The translations under genes were made by a program, and so were the position numbers. A stretch of 64,000 nucleotides of DNA from Shinisaurus crocodilurus (Eukaryota; Chordata; Lepidosauria; Squamata; Shinisauridae), in the NCBI GenBank assembly GCA_021292165.1, contig CM037883.1, positions 10,121,434 to 10,185,433 on the forward strand. The letters run 5' to 3'. The notes under the pieces were generated by a model. That model did no database searches. It worked only from the letters and a program-made list of their open reading frames with translations, and was not told where the DNA came from. Shown piece after piece: positions 53,815-64,000 of this stretch (positions within the stretch are counted from its first letter, which is position 1; each line of letters begins with the position of its first letter).

Positions 53815-56025
53815 CTAACTAATTGCAACCAGACCAAAGACAACAACAAAATTCTTCTATATAGGCACCAAGCAGAAAAAAGCAAGTGAGAGAGGTGGTC
53901 TGAGACTTGGCATGCGCAGGAACAAACATGAGTGTGTGCCAGTTACCATCTGCATAGTTGTGAGCCTTGTGCCAAGTAGAAAATGCCTAAGCATCTAACT
54001 GGGCATACTGGATTTTAAGCATTAGAGACCTCAAACCAGTATGGAAAGAGTTGAAAAGGAAGAGTAAGTTTATTTTCAAATTTTACATTTGCATATAAAA
54101 CTGCAGAGTTCAGAGCTCTAATCTTCAAATTAAGCATGGGTCACTGTGATGGATTAATTATATGAACACCTAGATTTCTGACAGAACATAACTGTCTATC
54201 CAGGAGTAAGTCCCATAGACTGAACCAGATCTTTTGAATTTAGGGTGATTCCACCACCACCCCCGCCCAATTTGGAGAGTAGATTTCAGGGTTATCTGTG
54301 TGTGTCATGACACAATATGTGCGTCAGGAGAGAAAAAAAATCAGTTAAAAATGTAGAGAATTTGTCATATTTCACATTTATTCAAAAATCCACCTCTGCT
54401 CTGATCCAAGCTAGTTTAGACAGAAGTACATTTCCCGCCCTGAACATATAGAAGAATCAAAATCTTGTGTTCAAAGGGAAAGATGTTTTCAAGGGGACCT
54501 TGGAAAACGAAAAGGCATTTTATCCCCCATTATTGGTTCAGGAGGGAACTATCAGTAATATCAACTTCTTAGAAAGAATTGGTTTGTCATTCTCTCTCTC
54601 TCTCTCTCTTCCAAATTTAATTAACTTTTGTGAAGGTCGTGTGTTTCTCTATCTCTGATATACCTGGGGTGTCACTCATTCAGAAAATATGGCTTTTGCA
54701 TTATCTTGCTAGAGAGAAACTCTTCCCTCACTACTACCAAAAAAAATTAGACAAAAATATAAAAATGCAATGGTAGCGACCGAGGAAAGGGGATGACAAG
54801 TCCTTCCTGCTAGGTAAGCATTTTCTGTGCTATATTCTTCACGATGGAAGAGAAATTTTCATAATGGAATTCAGTTGAGTGCTAAATTGTAGCCGGGTTG
54901 TATCAGGAAATTATAACAATGAGAATGGAATTCATATCGTGGCTTTGGTAAGAGCAGGAAATTAAGACTTTGCAATTAAGGGAGTAACCTAAAACTTTAA
55001 AATAACTTAAACTGCCACTGAATACATGTAATGTCCCATACTTATCTGGAAATGTGGGATTGGCAGCCTTTTAAACGAATACAAGGGAAATACGGACAAG
55101 GTGTGTGTTATATCCTCGGAACAGAGATCTGTCATTTTCCTCATTGTTTGCAAATGCCCTGGTATTGAATATCTCTTTCCCACAAATTCAGTCGCTTTGC
55201 GAGGCTCGGAGGAGAGGGAGAAAAACAGTGTAACGTTATCGTTAAATTGAGGTTGCATACAATGTCCGCGGTAGTCGCTTGACAAGTGCGGGTTTGTGAA
55301 TTTGCCAAGAGCAACCTCTCTCACACAAACCAATTTGGTGACCATAAGGTTGCAGCAGCATAATATCATCTCTCCCATCCCTTCAGAAGGGTAACATCAC
55401 AATTTCCTCTTAGACCTAATCTGCTAAATTATAGCAGACAACTAGAGAGTCCCAATGGGCAAAACAATGGTTTTAGGCCTGTCTTTTCCTACCAAACACA
55501 GAAGGGTGTTGAGACGCTGGAACTAGGGCTAAAAGTCTCCCTATATGTCAAGGATTCCAAAATTGTCTTTAAGCCACTGTTTCTCAAACGGTTGAACTCG
55601 CCCACCTTCTAAACTTACTCTATTTTCTGGGATGCCCTATCGCCTGCTCTACAAGTAAGCATGCAGAAATCTTCGGGCACGATCCTTGTGAATACAGGAC
55701 ACTGCTGTGTGCAAGGTTCTGTGATGGAGAGCTAATCTCAACATGAATGTTAGAAAAGGAAGAAGTGGAACCTATAACAAAATGTTGCAGTATGGAGTAC
55801 TCCCATCCAGGTTTCCAATGAGCCAGCCATGACCTTTTCCAGGCGACTCTATTCCATTCCCCCTCCCTCCCACAGTTTTCCATTCCCCCTCCCAATGGTC
55901 AATCAGTGTTCCATGGCCATTGAGCATGCTCAGTCCTCACTGTGCTCCTGGGGGAGGGGGTGTCTTTCTCCTCTCAGCATTTTCCCCTTATGTATGGATG
56001 GTGTCTTTTTGGCTGGAGAAGGGTA
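53815..56025. other. repeat-poor stretch, possible conserved non-coding DNA
   Basis: A TC run lies at 54590-54612. 55080-55400 is dense, repeat-free and includes gtaacgttatcgttaaattg and gacaagtgcgggtttgtgaa. No splice-bounded coding exon recognised. Confidence 0.25.
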
Positions 56026-56029
56026 GGCA

Positions 56030-56145
56030 CTCAGAGAATGAAGCAATTAGCCTCCACTAGGAGCAGGGCCTTTTCTATAGCAGTCCCAACACTCATGGAA
56101 TTCCCAATTCTAGAGAAATTTGAATAGCCCCCTCCCTCTTTTCCA
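56030..56145 (+). mobile_element. L2 LINE scrap
   Basis: The frame reads TRSRAFSIAVPTLMEFPILE, the L2 ORF end. Confidence 0.5.
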
Positions 56146-56157
56146 CAGACAAGAATA

Positions 56158-56366
56158 AACTTTCAGTTGGCTTTTGGGACTCCAGTATCAGAGGCAGTAT
56201 GCCTATTTATACCAGTTGCTGGGGAACATGGGCAGGAGGGTGCTGTTGCACTCATGTCCTGCTTGTGGGCTTCCCGTGGGCAGCTGGTTGGCCACTGTGG
56301 GGACAGAATGCTGGACTAGATGGACCCTCGGTCTGATCCAGCATGGCTCTTCTTATGTTCTTAACT
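56158..56366 (+). mobile_element. CR1 LINE 3' end
   Basis: ccagttgctggggaacatgg, gaatgctggactagatggac and terminal cttcttatgttctta. Confidence 0.7.
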
Positions 56367-56757
56367 ACTGCTCTGCCCAGTTTTATTTTTATAGTCCCAC
56401 CATTGTTTTCAGTTTGTAACATTTTTTAATGTTGCTTTTATTGTTATTTTAATTAGTGTAAACTTTGGCAATTATATTAGAATAGAACAGAAATATTTTA
56501 AATCAATAAATAGGCTGGAATAGAAGCGGAATCTCTGACAACTCTCCTAAAGCCAAGCACTGGGAAATACCATAAGGAGACAGCAACATTTCTTTCTGAG
56601 TTTCAAGAGAGTATTAGAAACATTCCAGAACAGGGGTTGGCAGAAGATAGGGCAATTTTTGGTGGACCATCTAGCACTTGCTTGTTGCTGCCATTCCTGC
56701 TGGGATGCATGGGCCTTGGTCTGATTCAACAGGCACATCTAAGGTTCTTAAGCAAGA

Positions 56758-56812
56758 GAGAACCACAGTGGTGTAGTGGCAAGAGTGTTAGACTAGAACT
56801 GGGAACCCCAAG
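56758..56812 (+). mobile_element. SINE head fragment
   Basis: accacagtggtgtagtggca to gactagaactgggaa; only the tRNA-like head remains. Confidence 0.45.
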
Positions 56813-56814
56813 AT

Positions 56815-57240
56815 GCTGGGCCAAATTACCAAAACTACCAGCATATTTTAGTGTAAAGCTTAAAGATCTTCCTGCTAGTAACTAAGCCTTGGGAGAGGCA
56901 TCTCAGCCTTTCAGAATGGGGGGAAACACATGGAAAAGACAGGAAGCTACCAAACTACTATCTTTTCGGCACCAGGTTAAGACTGCCCTCTACGCTGGGG
57001 CTTTTAACAACTAAATAGGACACGGTGGAGTGGTTAATTCTTTTAGAGGTTGTGTTGTATTGGATTGTTTTTAGTTATTTGTGACTTTAAAAAAAATGGT
57101 TTTAAATTATTATTATAATGTTTTAATTGTATATATTTTATATTCTGTTTTATTGTACTTTTAATTGACTGTTGTAAACCACCCAGAGAGCTTCGACTAT
57201 TGGGCAGTATAGAAATAAAATAGATAAATAAATGGTTTGT
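56815..57240 (+). mobile_element. L2 LINE 3' end preceded by a DNA-repeat scrap
   Basis: aagttaagactgcc-type sequence, then ccacccagagagcttcgact and tattgggcagtatagaaata with an aaatagataaataaat tail. 56840-56920 matches part of 27625-27700. Confidence 0.65.
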
Positions 57241-57244
57241 GGTG

Positions 57245-57454
57245 GGCTGGATTTGACCCAGAGGCCTGAGAATCAACACCCTACTAATAAATGAATGAAT
57301 AAGGGCACGTATTTTGGATCACTCAACACAGGTTAGTCATGCCATAACCATTAAGAGATCTTGCTTTCAAACCATAAAGAAAAGAAAAAGAAGTCAGTGA
57401 AATATGGGGATTCTAGTTGAAAAGAAAAATGAAAAGTAGACCAGACAAGGCTGA

Positions 57455-57489
<35 letters not shown>

Positions 57490-57500
57490 CCATTCTAGGG
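57245..57500. repeat. unassigned with (GA)n microsatellite
   Basis: The (AG)n run spans 57459-57486. Confidence 0.8.
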
Positions 57501-57572
57501 CAGTGTTCTCCAACCTTGGGTCCCCAGATGTTTTTGGCCTAAAACTCCCAGCATGCCCCAGCCAGCGCACTG
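57501..57572. mobile_element. 72-bp half-deleted hairpin hAT MITE
   Basis: The left arm (cagtgttctccaaccttggg onward) is intact, but the right arm is reduced to cactg. Both flanks still carry the 8-bp duplication ttctaggg, so the deletion followed insertion. Confidence 0.8.
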
Positions 57573-57584
57573 TTCTAGGGCATA

Positions 57585-59111
57585 CTCGGGGGTAACACCA
57601 AGTTCCACTAGGTCATGAACCTAGTATCTGTCCCCACCCATGAATCCTCGGAAATGCATGGTCTTTCTTGGTAGAAAAATTAATGTGGGAAAAATTTCCC
57701 GGAGGGGAGAGCAAGTTGGAAAAACTACTGGACTAAAGTTTTCTTTAACTGATGATGATGATTTCTTCATTCATTTTCTATGGCCTTGCTGGTTACTCCC
57801 TTCCCATCCCCACCCCTTTCATCTGAAAAATGCAGACAAATCATTTCTTCATTCAAGGAATCTAAAATATATTTCTTTTGAAGAAAGATGTGAATATCTA
57901 CTGCATCGGTGTCTTTGGAACCAGCCTACCTTTTGAGAGGGGGACCTCGAATAATAATTCAAAAATCAACATTTTAATCTATGATGACTGAATTATCACT
58001 GGATACAATTAATTAATAACAGTTTATTTCCCCCCCCCCTTGGTTGTAGCAGAATGCATGCTTTGAACTTAATGATTCTTGCTTGAAAGACAGAAAAATG
58101 CAAACGATGGCTTTAATTGATATATTTATCCCCCCCCCCCCCGATCATTTAAAAAGTAAGACCTGCATTTACACTGGGCCATTTTTTGACAGTGTTTTAC
58201 TTGCTGAACTGACAGCCCAGGCCGGCCTCCTCTCCGAGTTTTCCTTCCTACCTTATTGTCTATTCTGTTCAGCTATTTAAAATATGTTGAATATCAACAA
58301 TAGATTTCGTGAGCGTATTGTCAACTTTTGTATGAAGCAATCTTGCTTGAATGAGATGATCCTGGGGCTTATAGTCTTTTCTTTTCCTCTCTGTGCTAGC
58401 GCTGGATTCCTGCTTGAATGTGAGAGACTGATAACGGGACAAATTTCGACTTTTCGTTATTGCATTTCATCCACGTTATTCTTTTTCTTTTTTCCCCCAA
58501 AATCTTTCAGGGTGAAAAAAAATCTTTACAGCAAATTGCACGACACACCAGGTAAGTGCTCATTTTCTACAGAACCAGGGGAAATCCTGCTTGCCTTATT
58601 CAGTTAATTATACAAGTTAACTGAACTGATGTTATGGCAAGCTTGTTCGACACACTTCTACAGTTGCCTGTGTAGCTTGCTTGTCTTCAGACCTTTCAGA
58701 GTTCACACAACGATGTGTAGATCCATGCTGAGCATTGGATTACCCTTGCCTGTGATTTGGAGCACGCTTACTTGAGAGTAATCACTGCAATCAGCGAAAT
58801 AGAAATGTGTTTAGGATGGAGCTGTTAGCATGCCATTTAAGATGAAAAAAATAATTTGCTCTGCCTCACATCAGAGTGTAAATAATTCAGCTCTGATCTC
58901 AGTATTTTAGTGCTTGCATTTTGTCATTGCAGTATTGTTTAAAATGTCTGTTGTTCCACAAGAACCCCAAAGCTTGGGGGTCACTGGTGAAGAAGACCTC
59001 CATGTCACTTGAAAAATTGCTGCTTTTTGATCACCGTAGGTCCAGTAAAGAGTACCAATCTGGAACCTGTCTCTCTGTTTGGAATATAAGCTTTTGCATT
59101 TGGATCAGAAA

Positions 59112-59155
<44 letters not shown>

Positions 59156-60265
59156 TTGCAAAAAGCACTAGTAGATTAGATTACTATAACAAATTATTTA
59201 GGCTGGAAATGTTGAAGATATAGAAGACAAAGAATTAGTGATGCTTCAACAATTGGAAATCTTCTGTCACTAATTTAGCATATTTTGAGTGAGTCCACAA
59301 ACCTGTAGAATGGGGTGATTCACAAGACAGTGGACACTTGGATTTTGAAAACAACAGCTCTCTAAGTCTTTCACCAAAGCCTCCTAAAGAAATTTTGCAA
59401 TGCAATCCTATCGAAGTTTACATAGATCTAAGACCCACTGTGTACAATGGATTTTACTTCCAGGAAAGTGTGCATAAGATTGCAGCCTTAGATGTCATGG
59501 GATAAGGGGTGGGTCTATGTGGATTGATAACTGGTATGGGGGGGACGGGACAGAAAATAGAAGGTAGAAACAAATTGACTGTTTTTACAATGCAGGGAAG
59601 TTAGTAGTGGGGTTCTTCCAAGAATCTGAATAAAGGCCAGTGCTATTTTACTTATTCCTAAATTATCTGAAGTCAAGAGTACATAATAAGGTAGCCAGGT
59701 TTTTCAGATGACACCCAGTTGTTCAGAATGGTGAGAAATTCGAAGTTGATTGAAGTGCTCCAAAACTGGAAGTCTGAAAACTAGGTGAAAGAACAGGAGA
59801 CAGGATTCCACATGAATTAAGTTCCAAAGCAATTGCACATTAAGATGAAAAATACCCGGCTTCCTAATACCCAGTGATGAACTGTCTCTAAAAACTGGCT
59901 GCAAACAGAGTAGGAAGCTTAATGAAAACAGCAAACATGTAGGCGCGGGGGTGTGCAGAAGGTTCAGCGATTCGAAATTGTATAAATGCCACTGTACAAA
60001 TCAACGTTATATTACATCCATCCAAGAAGCCACCATGGGCACTAACGCAGATACCTTCCCTGATGCCGAAGGCATATTGGAATCCAGGAATCACTACTAA
60101 ACATCTCCTCCAGGTACAGGTGTGAGTGGTAGTTAAGAAGAGCAACAAGAGACCAGAAGCAAAGGGGACGAAAAGCTCCTGTAGCATTCAGGGCTGTGCA
60201 TAAGAGGTGCTGATGGTCCTGCGGGGAGGTGTGGAAAGTGAGGGTTGCCAAAAAACGGTTGCTTT
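57585..60265. other. repeat-poor stretch, no assigned gene
   Basis: Holds the candidate 41-nt exon at 58511, C-runs at 58030 and 58131, a (GT)n(TA)n microsatellite at 59111-59155 and a palindromic MITE-like element at 59395-59490. Texture at 57960-58650 suggests conserved DNA. Confidence 0.25.
58511..58551 (+). other. candidate 41-nt exon with consensus splice sites
   Basis: A long T-rich tract ending aatctttcag is followed by 41 bases and a perfect CAG/gtaagt donor. One frame reads VKKNLYSKLHDTP with no stop. The surrounding 0.6 kb is free of recognisable repeats. It could be a small alternative exon of a gene lying mostly outside the window. No partner exon was found here. Confidence 0.3.
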
Positions 60266-60269
60266 CTGC

Positions 60270-60425
60270 TTCACTGTTAAGGACGCAGAGTGCTGCATAC
60301 AGTTCTGGTTGCTCCCGTGCTATTATCCAGCTGGAAAAGGTGTTGCCGAGGGCAAGCAAGATGATCAGGGGACTGAAGCTCCCCCACGAGGAAAAGCAAA
60401 GGCATTGGGGGGGACTTAGTTTAGC
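60270..60425 (+). mobile_element. CR1 LINE fragment
   Basis: gctgcatacagttctggttg and caagatgatcaggggactga match the CR1 ORF end. Confidence 0.55.
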
Positions 60426-60673
60426 ATACAAAACTAAGGGCGCAATCCAGCTGAGACGATCGATCCTCAGCCTCAAAATGCAGGGGCTGACAATCATCCA
60501 GTCCACCCACTGGCACACCCCCTTTCCCCCCTCTCCGAGGTTGAGTTCCCAAACTCAGAGAGGCAGCTGGAACGGTTCTTTCGGTGCTGGCTGTGAGGGT
60601 GGGAGGGAGATGGTCAGCGTGCAGATTCCCAGCTCCGAGCTGTCTCTGACCTGGGATCTGGGAATCTGAAGTA

Positions 60674-60902
60674 CAGTAATACCTTGGATTGCAAGTAACT
60701 TGGTTTGAGAGCATTTTGCAAGACAAGCAAATTTTTAAATATTTTAAATTTTTTTTTTTACTTGATATACAAGCGACGTCTTGCAATACAAGTACTGTAG
60801 TACGGCTTAAATTAAAAATCTCTGTACAAATTTTTTTGGGGGGGCATTTCGTTTTGATATAAGAGTGTTTTGGATTACAAGCACGTTTCCGGAACGAATT
60901 AT
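60674..60902 (-). mobile_element. Tigger/pogo-like MITE, one end truncated
   Basis: cagtaataccttggattgca at the left preceded by TA. Inverted relative of 7423-7671. The last 20 or so bases of the other end are missing next to a C-run. Confidence 0.7.
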
Positions 60903-61239
60903 GTCCCCGTCCCCCCCCCCCCCGGATGATGTCTAGGGGCCATGGGATCGCTCCCTAAACTGTTTAGTTTAGAATCAAGGCGATTGCTGGGGAAAGGAAT
61001 ATGGCGGAGGTTTAAAAATGATACACAGCATGCAGGAGGTGGACAGCGAGATTTTTCACCCTCTGTGAAAAGTATTAGAACTTGGGGGTCACATAATGAA
61101 TTGGCCATCATTTCAGGGCAGGCAAACACAACAACAACAAAAACAACCTCAAGGCAGCTTTAATTTATGGAACGCCCTGCAACGAAATGGTGTGATGACT
61201 ACAGAATAACCTGGCTTTTCAGAAGGATTGGGCAAGGGG

Positions 61240-61560
61240 TGCAGAACCACAGGCCTGGAGTCCCAATCCAGGGCTCCAGACTTGTCCAGACGGCCACACA
61301 CCCCTTTCCCACACCACCACCGATAGTTGATTGGTTTGCCAGCTTTCGTGCAGTCCCCCCCCCCATTCTAAAAGGTTGAAATGCCTCTCCTAAGGCTTAG
61401 TTACTGGCAGTAAGAGCTTTAAGCTAAAATATGTGTGGGGGGGGGGCATTTTGTCCCCACCCCTTTTGCCGTCAGCCACACCCACCACTGGAGCACGGCC
61501 CCCAAGAGCTTATGTGAAATGTAATTCGGCCATCGGGCTGAAAGAGGTTCAAGGCCTCTG
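61240..61560 (-). mobile_element. DNA-transposon-like repeat, inverted copy of 27480-27845
   Basis: ttctaaaaggttgaaatgcc and ctcctaaggcttagttactg are the complement of the 27625-27700 block. Confidence 0.45.
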
Positions 61561-61579
61561 GATTAGACAAATCTATGGA

Positions 61580-61775
61580 GAAGGTTTGGTCTGTCAGTGA
61601 CGACTATCCATAATGGTGATACAAAGCCTTCTTGTTCAGTTCTGGGGAGCAACACGATGAGAGAGACATCACTTTCAAGCCTGACTTGTGTGGACTTCCT
61701 GCAGGCATCTGATTGACCCCTGTGAGACTATTGGTGGTCTGATCCAGCAAGGCCCTTCTTAAGTTCTAAGTTCTA
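61580..61775 (+). mobile_element. CR1 LINE 3' end
   Basis: ctgcaggcatctgattgacc and tctgatccagcaaggccctt, then cttaagttctaag. Confidence 0.5.
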
Positions 61776-61886
61776 TTGGCCTTTGCACCTGGTCACCCAA
61801 GAAGCTTATGCATGGGCAAGGGGGAGCAGGATTGCAGATGTTGCTTCTGCTTCTTTAATTCATTGAAATCATAGCAAGGAAGCTGA

Positions 61887-61888
<2 letters not shown>

Positions 61889-61921
<33 letters not shown>
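61889..61921. repeat. (AT)n microsatellite
   Basis: About 16 perfect AT units. Confidence 0.95.
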
Positions 61922-61922
<1 letters not shown>

Positions 61923-61999
61923 CCATCCAAGGCGTGGCAAGCAGGAAGGGTTTCCCTAAACCATATTCTCCTCCTTCTGTGGCTGCTCAAGGTTACTGT

Positions 62000-62600
62000 T
62001 TGGGGTTTTCCCCCCCTGACATATTATCAATTATCCTGCCAGGAGACAGATACTGGACCGTCCAGGTTTTTCTTTTAAAATAGGAAACCAACTTTAATTA
62101 AACCATCAGTAACTGGACCTAATTATTCCCGACAGTATTTAATTAATGTTTTCATAAGATACCTCACGCAATTAAGATTCCTTTAATAAGACCTTCTGTG
62201 ACATTAAAATATATGACCTTTATCTTCCTTATCAAGCCCATTTTGACAATCCAGATTTGTCATTTTCACTCAAAGGTACAGTTGCGCTAAATAGAACAGG
62301 CCATAAAATTAATCTGGCAAATTAAGACTTGTTTGTTTCTTTTTTCCCTCTCTTCTCAAAGCCTAATAAGTGAGTCTTTTAATTAGCAGGCAGTAGTACA
62401 ACTGTACCATACTATGGTTCTAATTGTTAATAATAATTTAAAAAGTATTTCTAATCGGGGGGGGGGGTTGCATGTATTCACACACACATACGATAAAAGG
62501 TGATCACTGGCCATACTTCATTAATCATGACAATTGGCTCAATCTTTAAGATACGGAAAATAATGAACCATCCTTTTAACAATATCTGGGGGATCGTCTG
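62000..62600. promoter_or_regulatory. candidate conserved non-coding element cluster
   Basis: Repeat-free and rich in homeodomain-type cores: aactttaattaaacc, cctaattattccc, agtatttaattaatg, tcttttaattagcagg. No coding frame. Enhancer-like by texture only. Confidence 0.25.
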
Positions 62601-64000
62601 AAATTTGAGGAAGTTATTTTGTTTTCTTTCCGAACAGTACAATCCAATGTGGTTGCCTGAGACCCTCCAAACTCAAGAGGAAAATGGGCATCCAACGGAG
62701 GGCAGAAAGACCATGGAGGTGAAGGTCGCCTCCATGCTCCTCCCACCCTGCAAAATGCTTAGACGGCCCTCTCCACCCACAAACCTCCATCTCTGAGATC
62801 GGTCTTCTGACCTCGGAGCTGCAGCCACACTGGCTTCAAGGGCAGAGGGAGGGCACTCCGAGGCCAGAGTCCCAGCTCCGACCACGGAGAGCATTTCTGA
62901 GGCCAGAGCTGGGACGCCATCCTTCCCTAAGGCCACCTAGACTCTGTCTAGACAACCTATAGGATTGTACCCTAAATGAATTAATAACTTCTTCCTAAAC
63001 TTAAGGCTGATTCACCCATACCTATGGTGCCACTCAGGGTTTCTTCACATGGTTTCCCTCGATGACTTGCAATGGAACACGTGAACCGCCTCCATCTATG
63101 TTGCCAATCTGCTAAGAGATTTTGTGCTGGTGGCAGCAGCAGGGATAATAAAGCCTCTGGCAATGATTGGCTGAGCTGCCTTCATGTCAAAGAGGGGAAA
63201 GGCAAGTCAGGGAGGGCTTAGCCTGCCATTGGCTGAGTGGCTGACATATTAAAGAGGAGGAGGGCAGGCAGAAGAAGAGGCCTAAGGAAGAAGAGTAGAT
63301 GGGCTGAGGGAAAGAGCAAGCAGGAGGCAGAGAGGTGTCGTCTTTTTTTTTACAGGGGACAGTTGTAGGACTATTTTCTGTCTAAACAAGCATAGGATTG
63401 TGCCCTCAGTTATTATTTTGTCATTTAATTGTAGCTGCCTCTTGCAGAAGAGCATCCAATAAGTACTCTCTATATATAATTAGATGGATGGATGGAAAAT
63501 ACTGCTGGGAGATTTTAAACCACAGTTTCTGGTTACATCCAAATTGGGAAACTGTGGTTTTAGCTCAGACTACAAATTGTGGTTTGAAAGCATTATGTCT
63601 CAATTGGACCCAAAAGTAAATATTTCCTAGCATAAAAGTAAAAAGAAAGAAAGAAAAAAAAAGAAAGGGGGGTATATTTTGGCTATCAGAAGGGTGAAAC
63701 AGGGGCAAAACCTAATTTGGAGGCGACCTGCTCGGTTGTGACTCATCTGCTGTCCCCAGGACAAGGTTAAAGAGATTACACAGAGGTTCATGTCAGTGGC
63801 ATCTGCTAGTTAATGAGAGAGGCTGACACTGAACATCCCAGAGAGACCTCCTGCCTTAGGCAGGTGCTTGAGATGCTACTAATTGAGGCTGAGGGAAGGG
63901 AACTGCTGCCTTCTTTGGGGGTCTCTTTTCCTTTGCATGTGAAGCCTCATAAGGGAACTATCTGCTGCACCCAGCAGAAGTATCCCTCTTCTGTCTGACA
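62600..64000. other. unassigned end of window
   Basis: A palindromic MITE-like element with aaaccacagtttc / gaaactgtggtttt arms lies at 63515-63595. Otherwise no gene or known repeat. Confidence 0.25.

Noticed and set aside
1..64000. CRISPR arrays, bacterial operons, endogenous retrovirus
   Set aside because: No spaced direct repeats, ribosome-binding sites, or gag/pol/env-type frames with LTRs were seen.

Overview
This is vertebrate nuclear DNA, most likely from a squamate reptile (lizard or snake lineage). The evidence is the repeat mix: many CR1 and L2 LINE fragments, a 5'-truncated L1, tRNA-Ala-derived and MIR/CORE-like SINEs, 5S-rRNA-derived SINEs with CR1 tails, and many hairpin hAT-type miniature elements. 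Introns, microsatellites and a poly(A) signal fit a eukaryote. There are no operons, CRISPR arrays or bacterial genes. The species assignment is inference from repeat families recalled from memory.

Layout. At 1-7.7 kb there is repeat-rich DNA with one candidate coding first exon (3023-3109). At 7.7-15.5 kb there is a plus-strand protein-coding gene in at least four phase-compatible exons (7719-7829, 11656-11755, 13214-13362, 14743-15463). It encodes a single-pass membrane protein with a short charged stalk and a very lysine-rich tail made of seven 16-residue repeats. I do not recognise the family. One base is missing in the fifth repeat, so the reference sequence is frameshifted there.

At 15.5-49 kb the window is almost entirely transposon sequence. 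It includes an L1 inside an L2, two closely similar copies of a zinc-finger-ended LINE of uncertain clade, two long CR1 copies, a 698-bp hAT-type element with GACTCG-rich ends, and a GC-rich fold-back insert. A minus-strand intronless fragment of an alpha-N-acetylgalactosaminidase (NAGA-like) gene lies at about 49.5-50.0 kb. From 50 to 64 kb repeats thin out and long AT-rich single-copy stretches appear, with TAATTA-rich blocks that may be conserved regulatory DNA, plus one 41-nt candidate exon with consensus splice sites (58511-58551).

The membrane-protein gene is the only convincing functional gene. Its introns host MITEs and SINEs, and nothing else in the window can be tied to it. All identifications were made by eye, without database searches.
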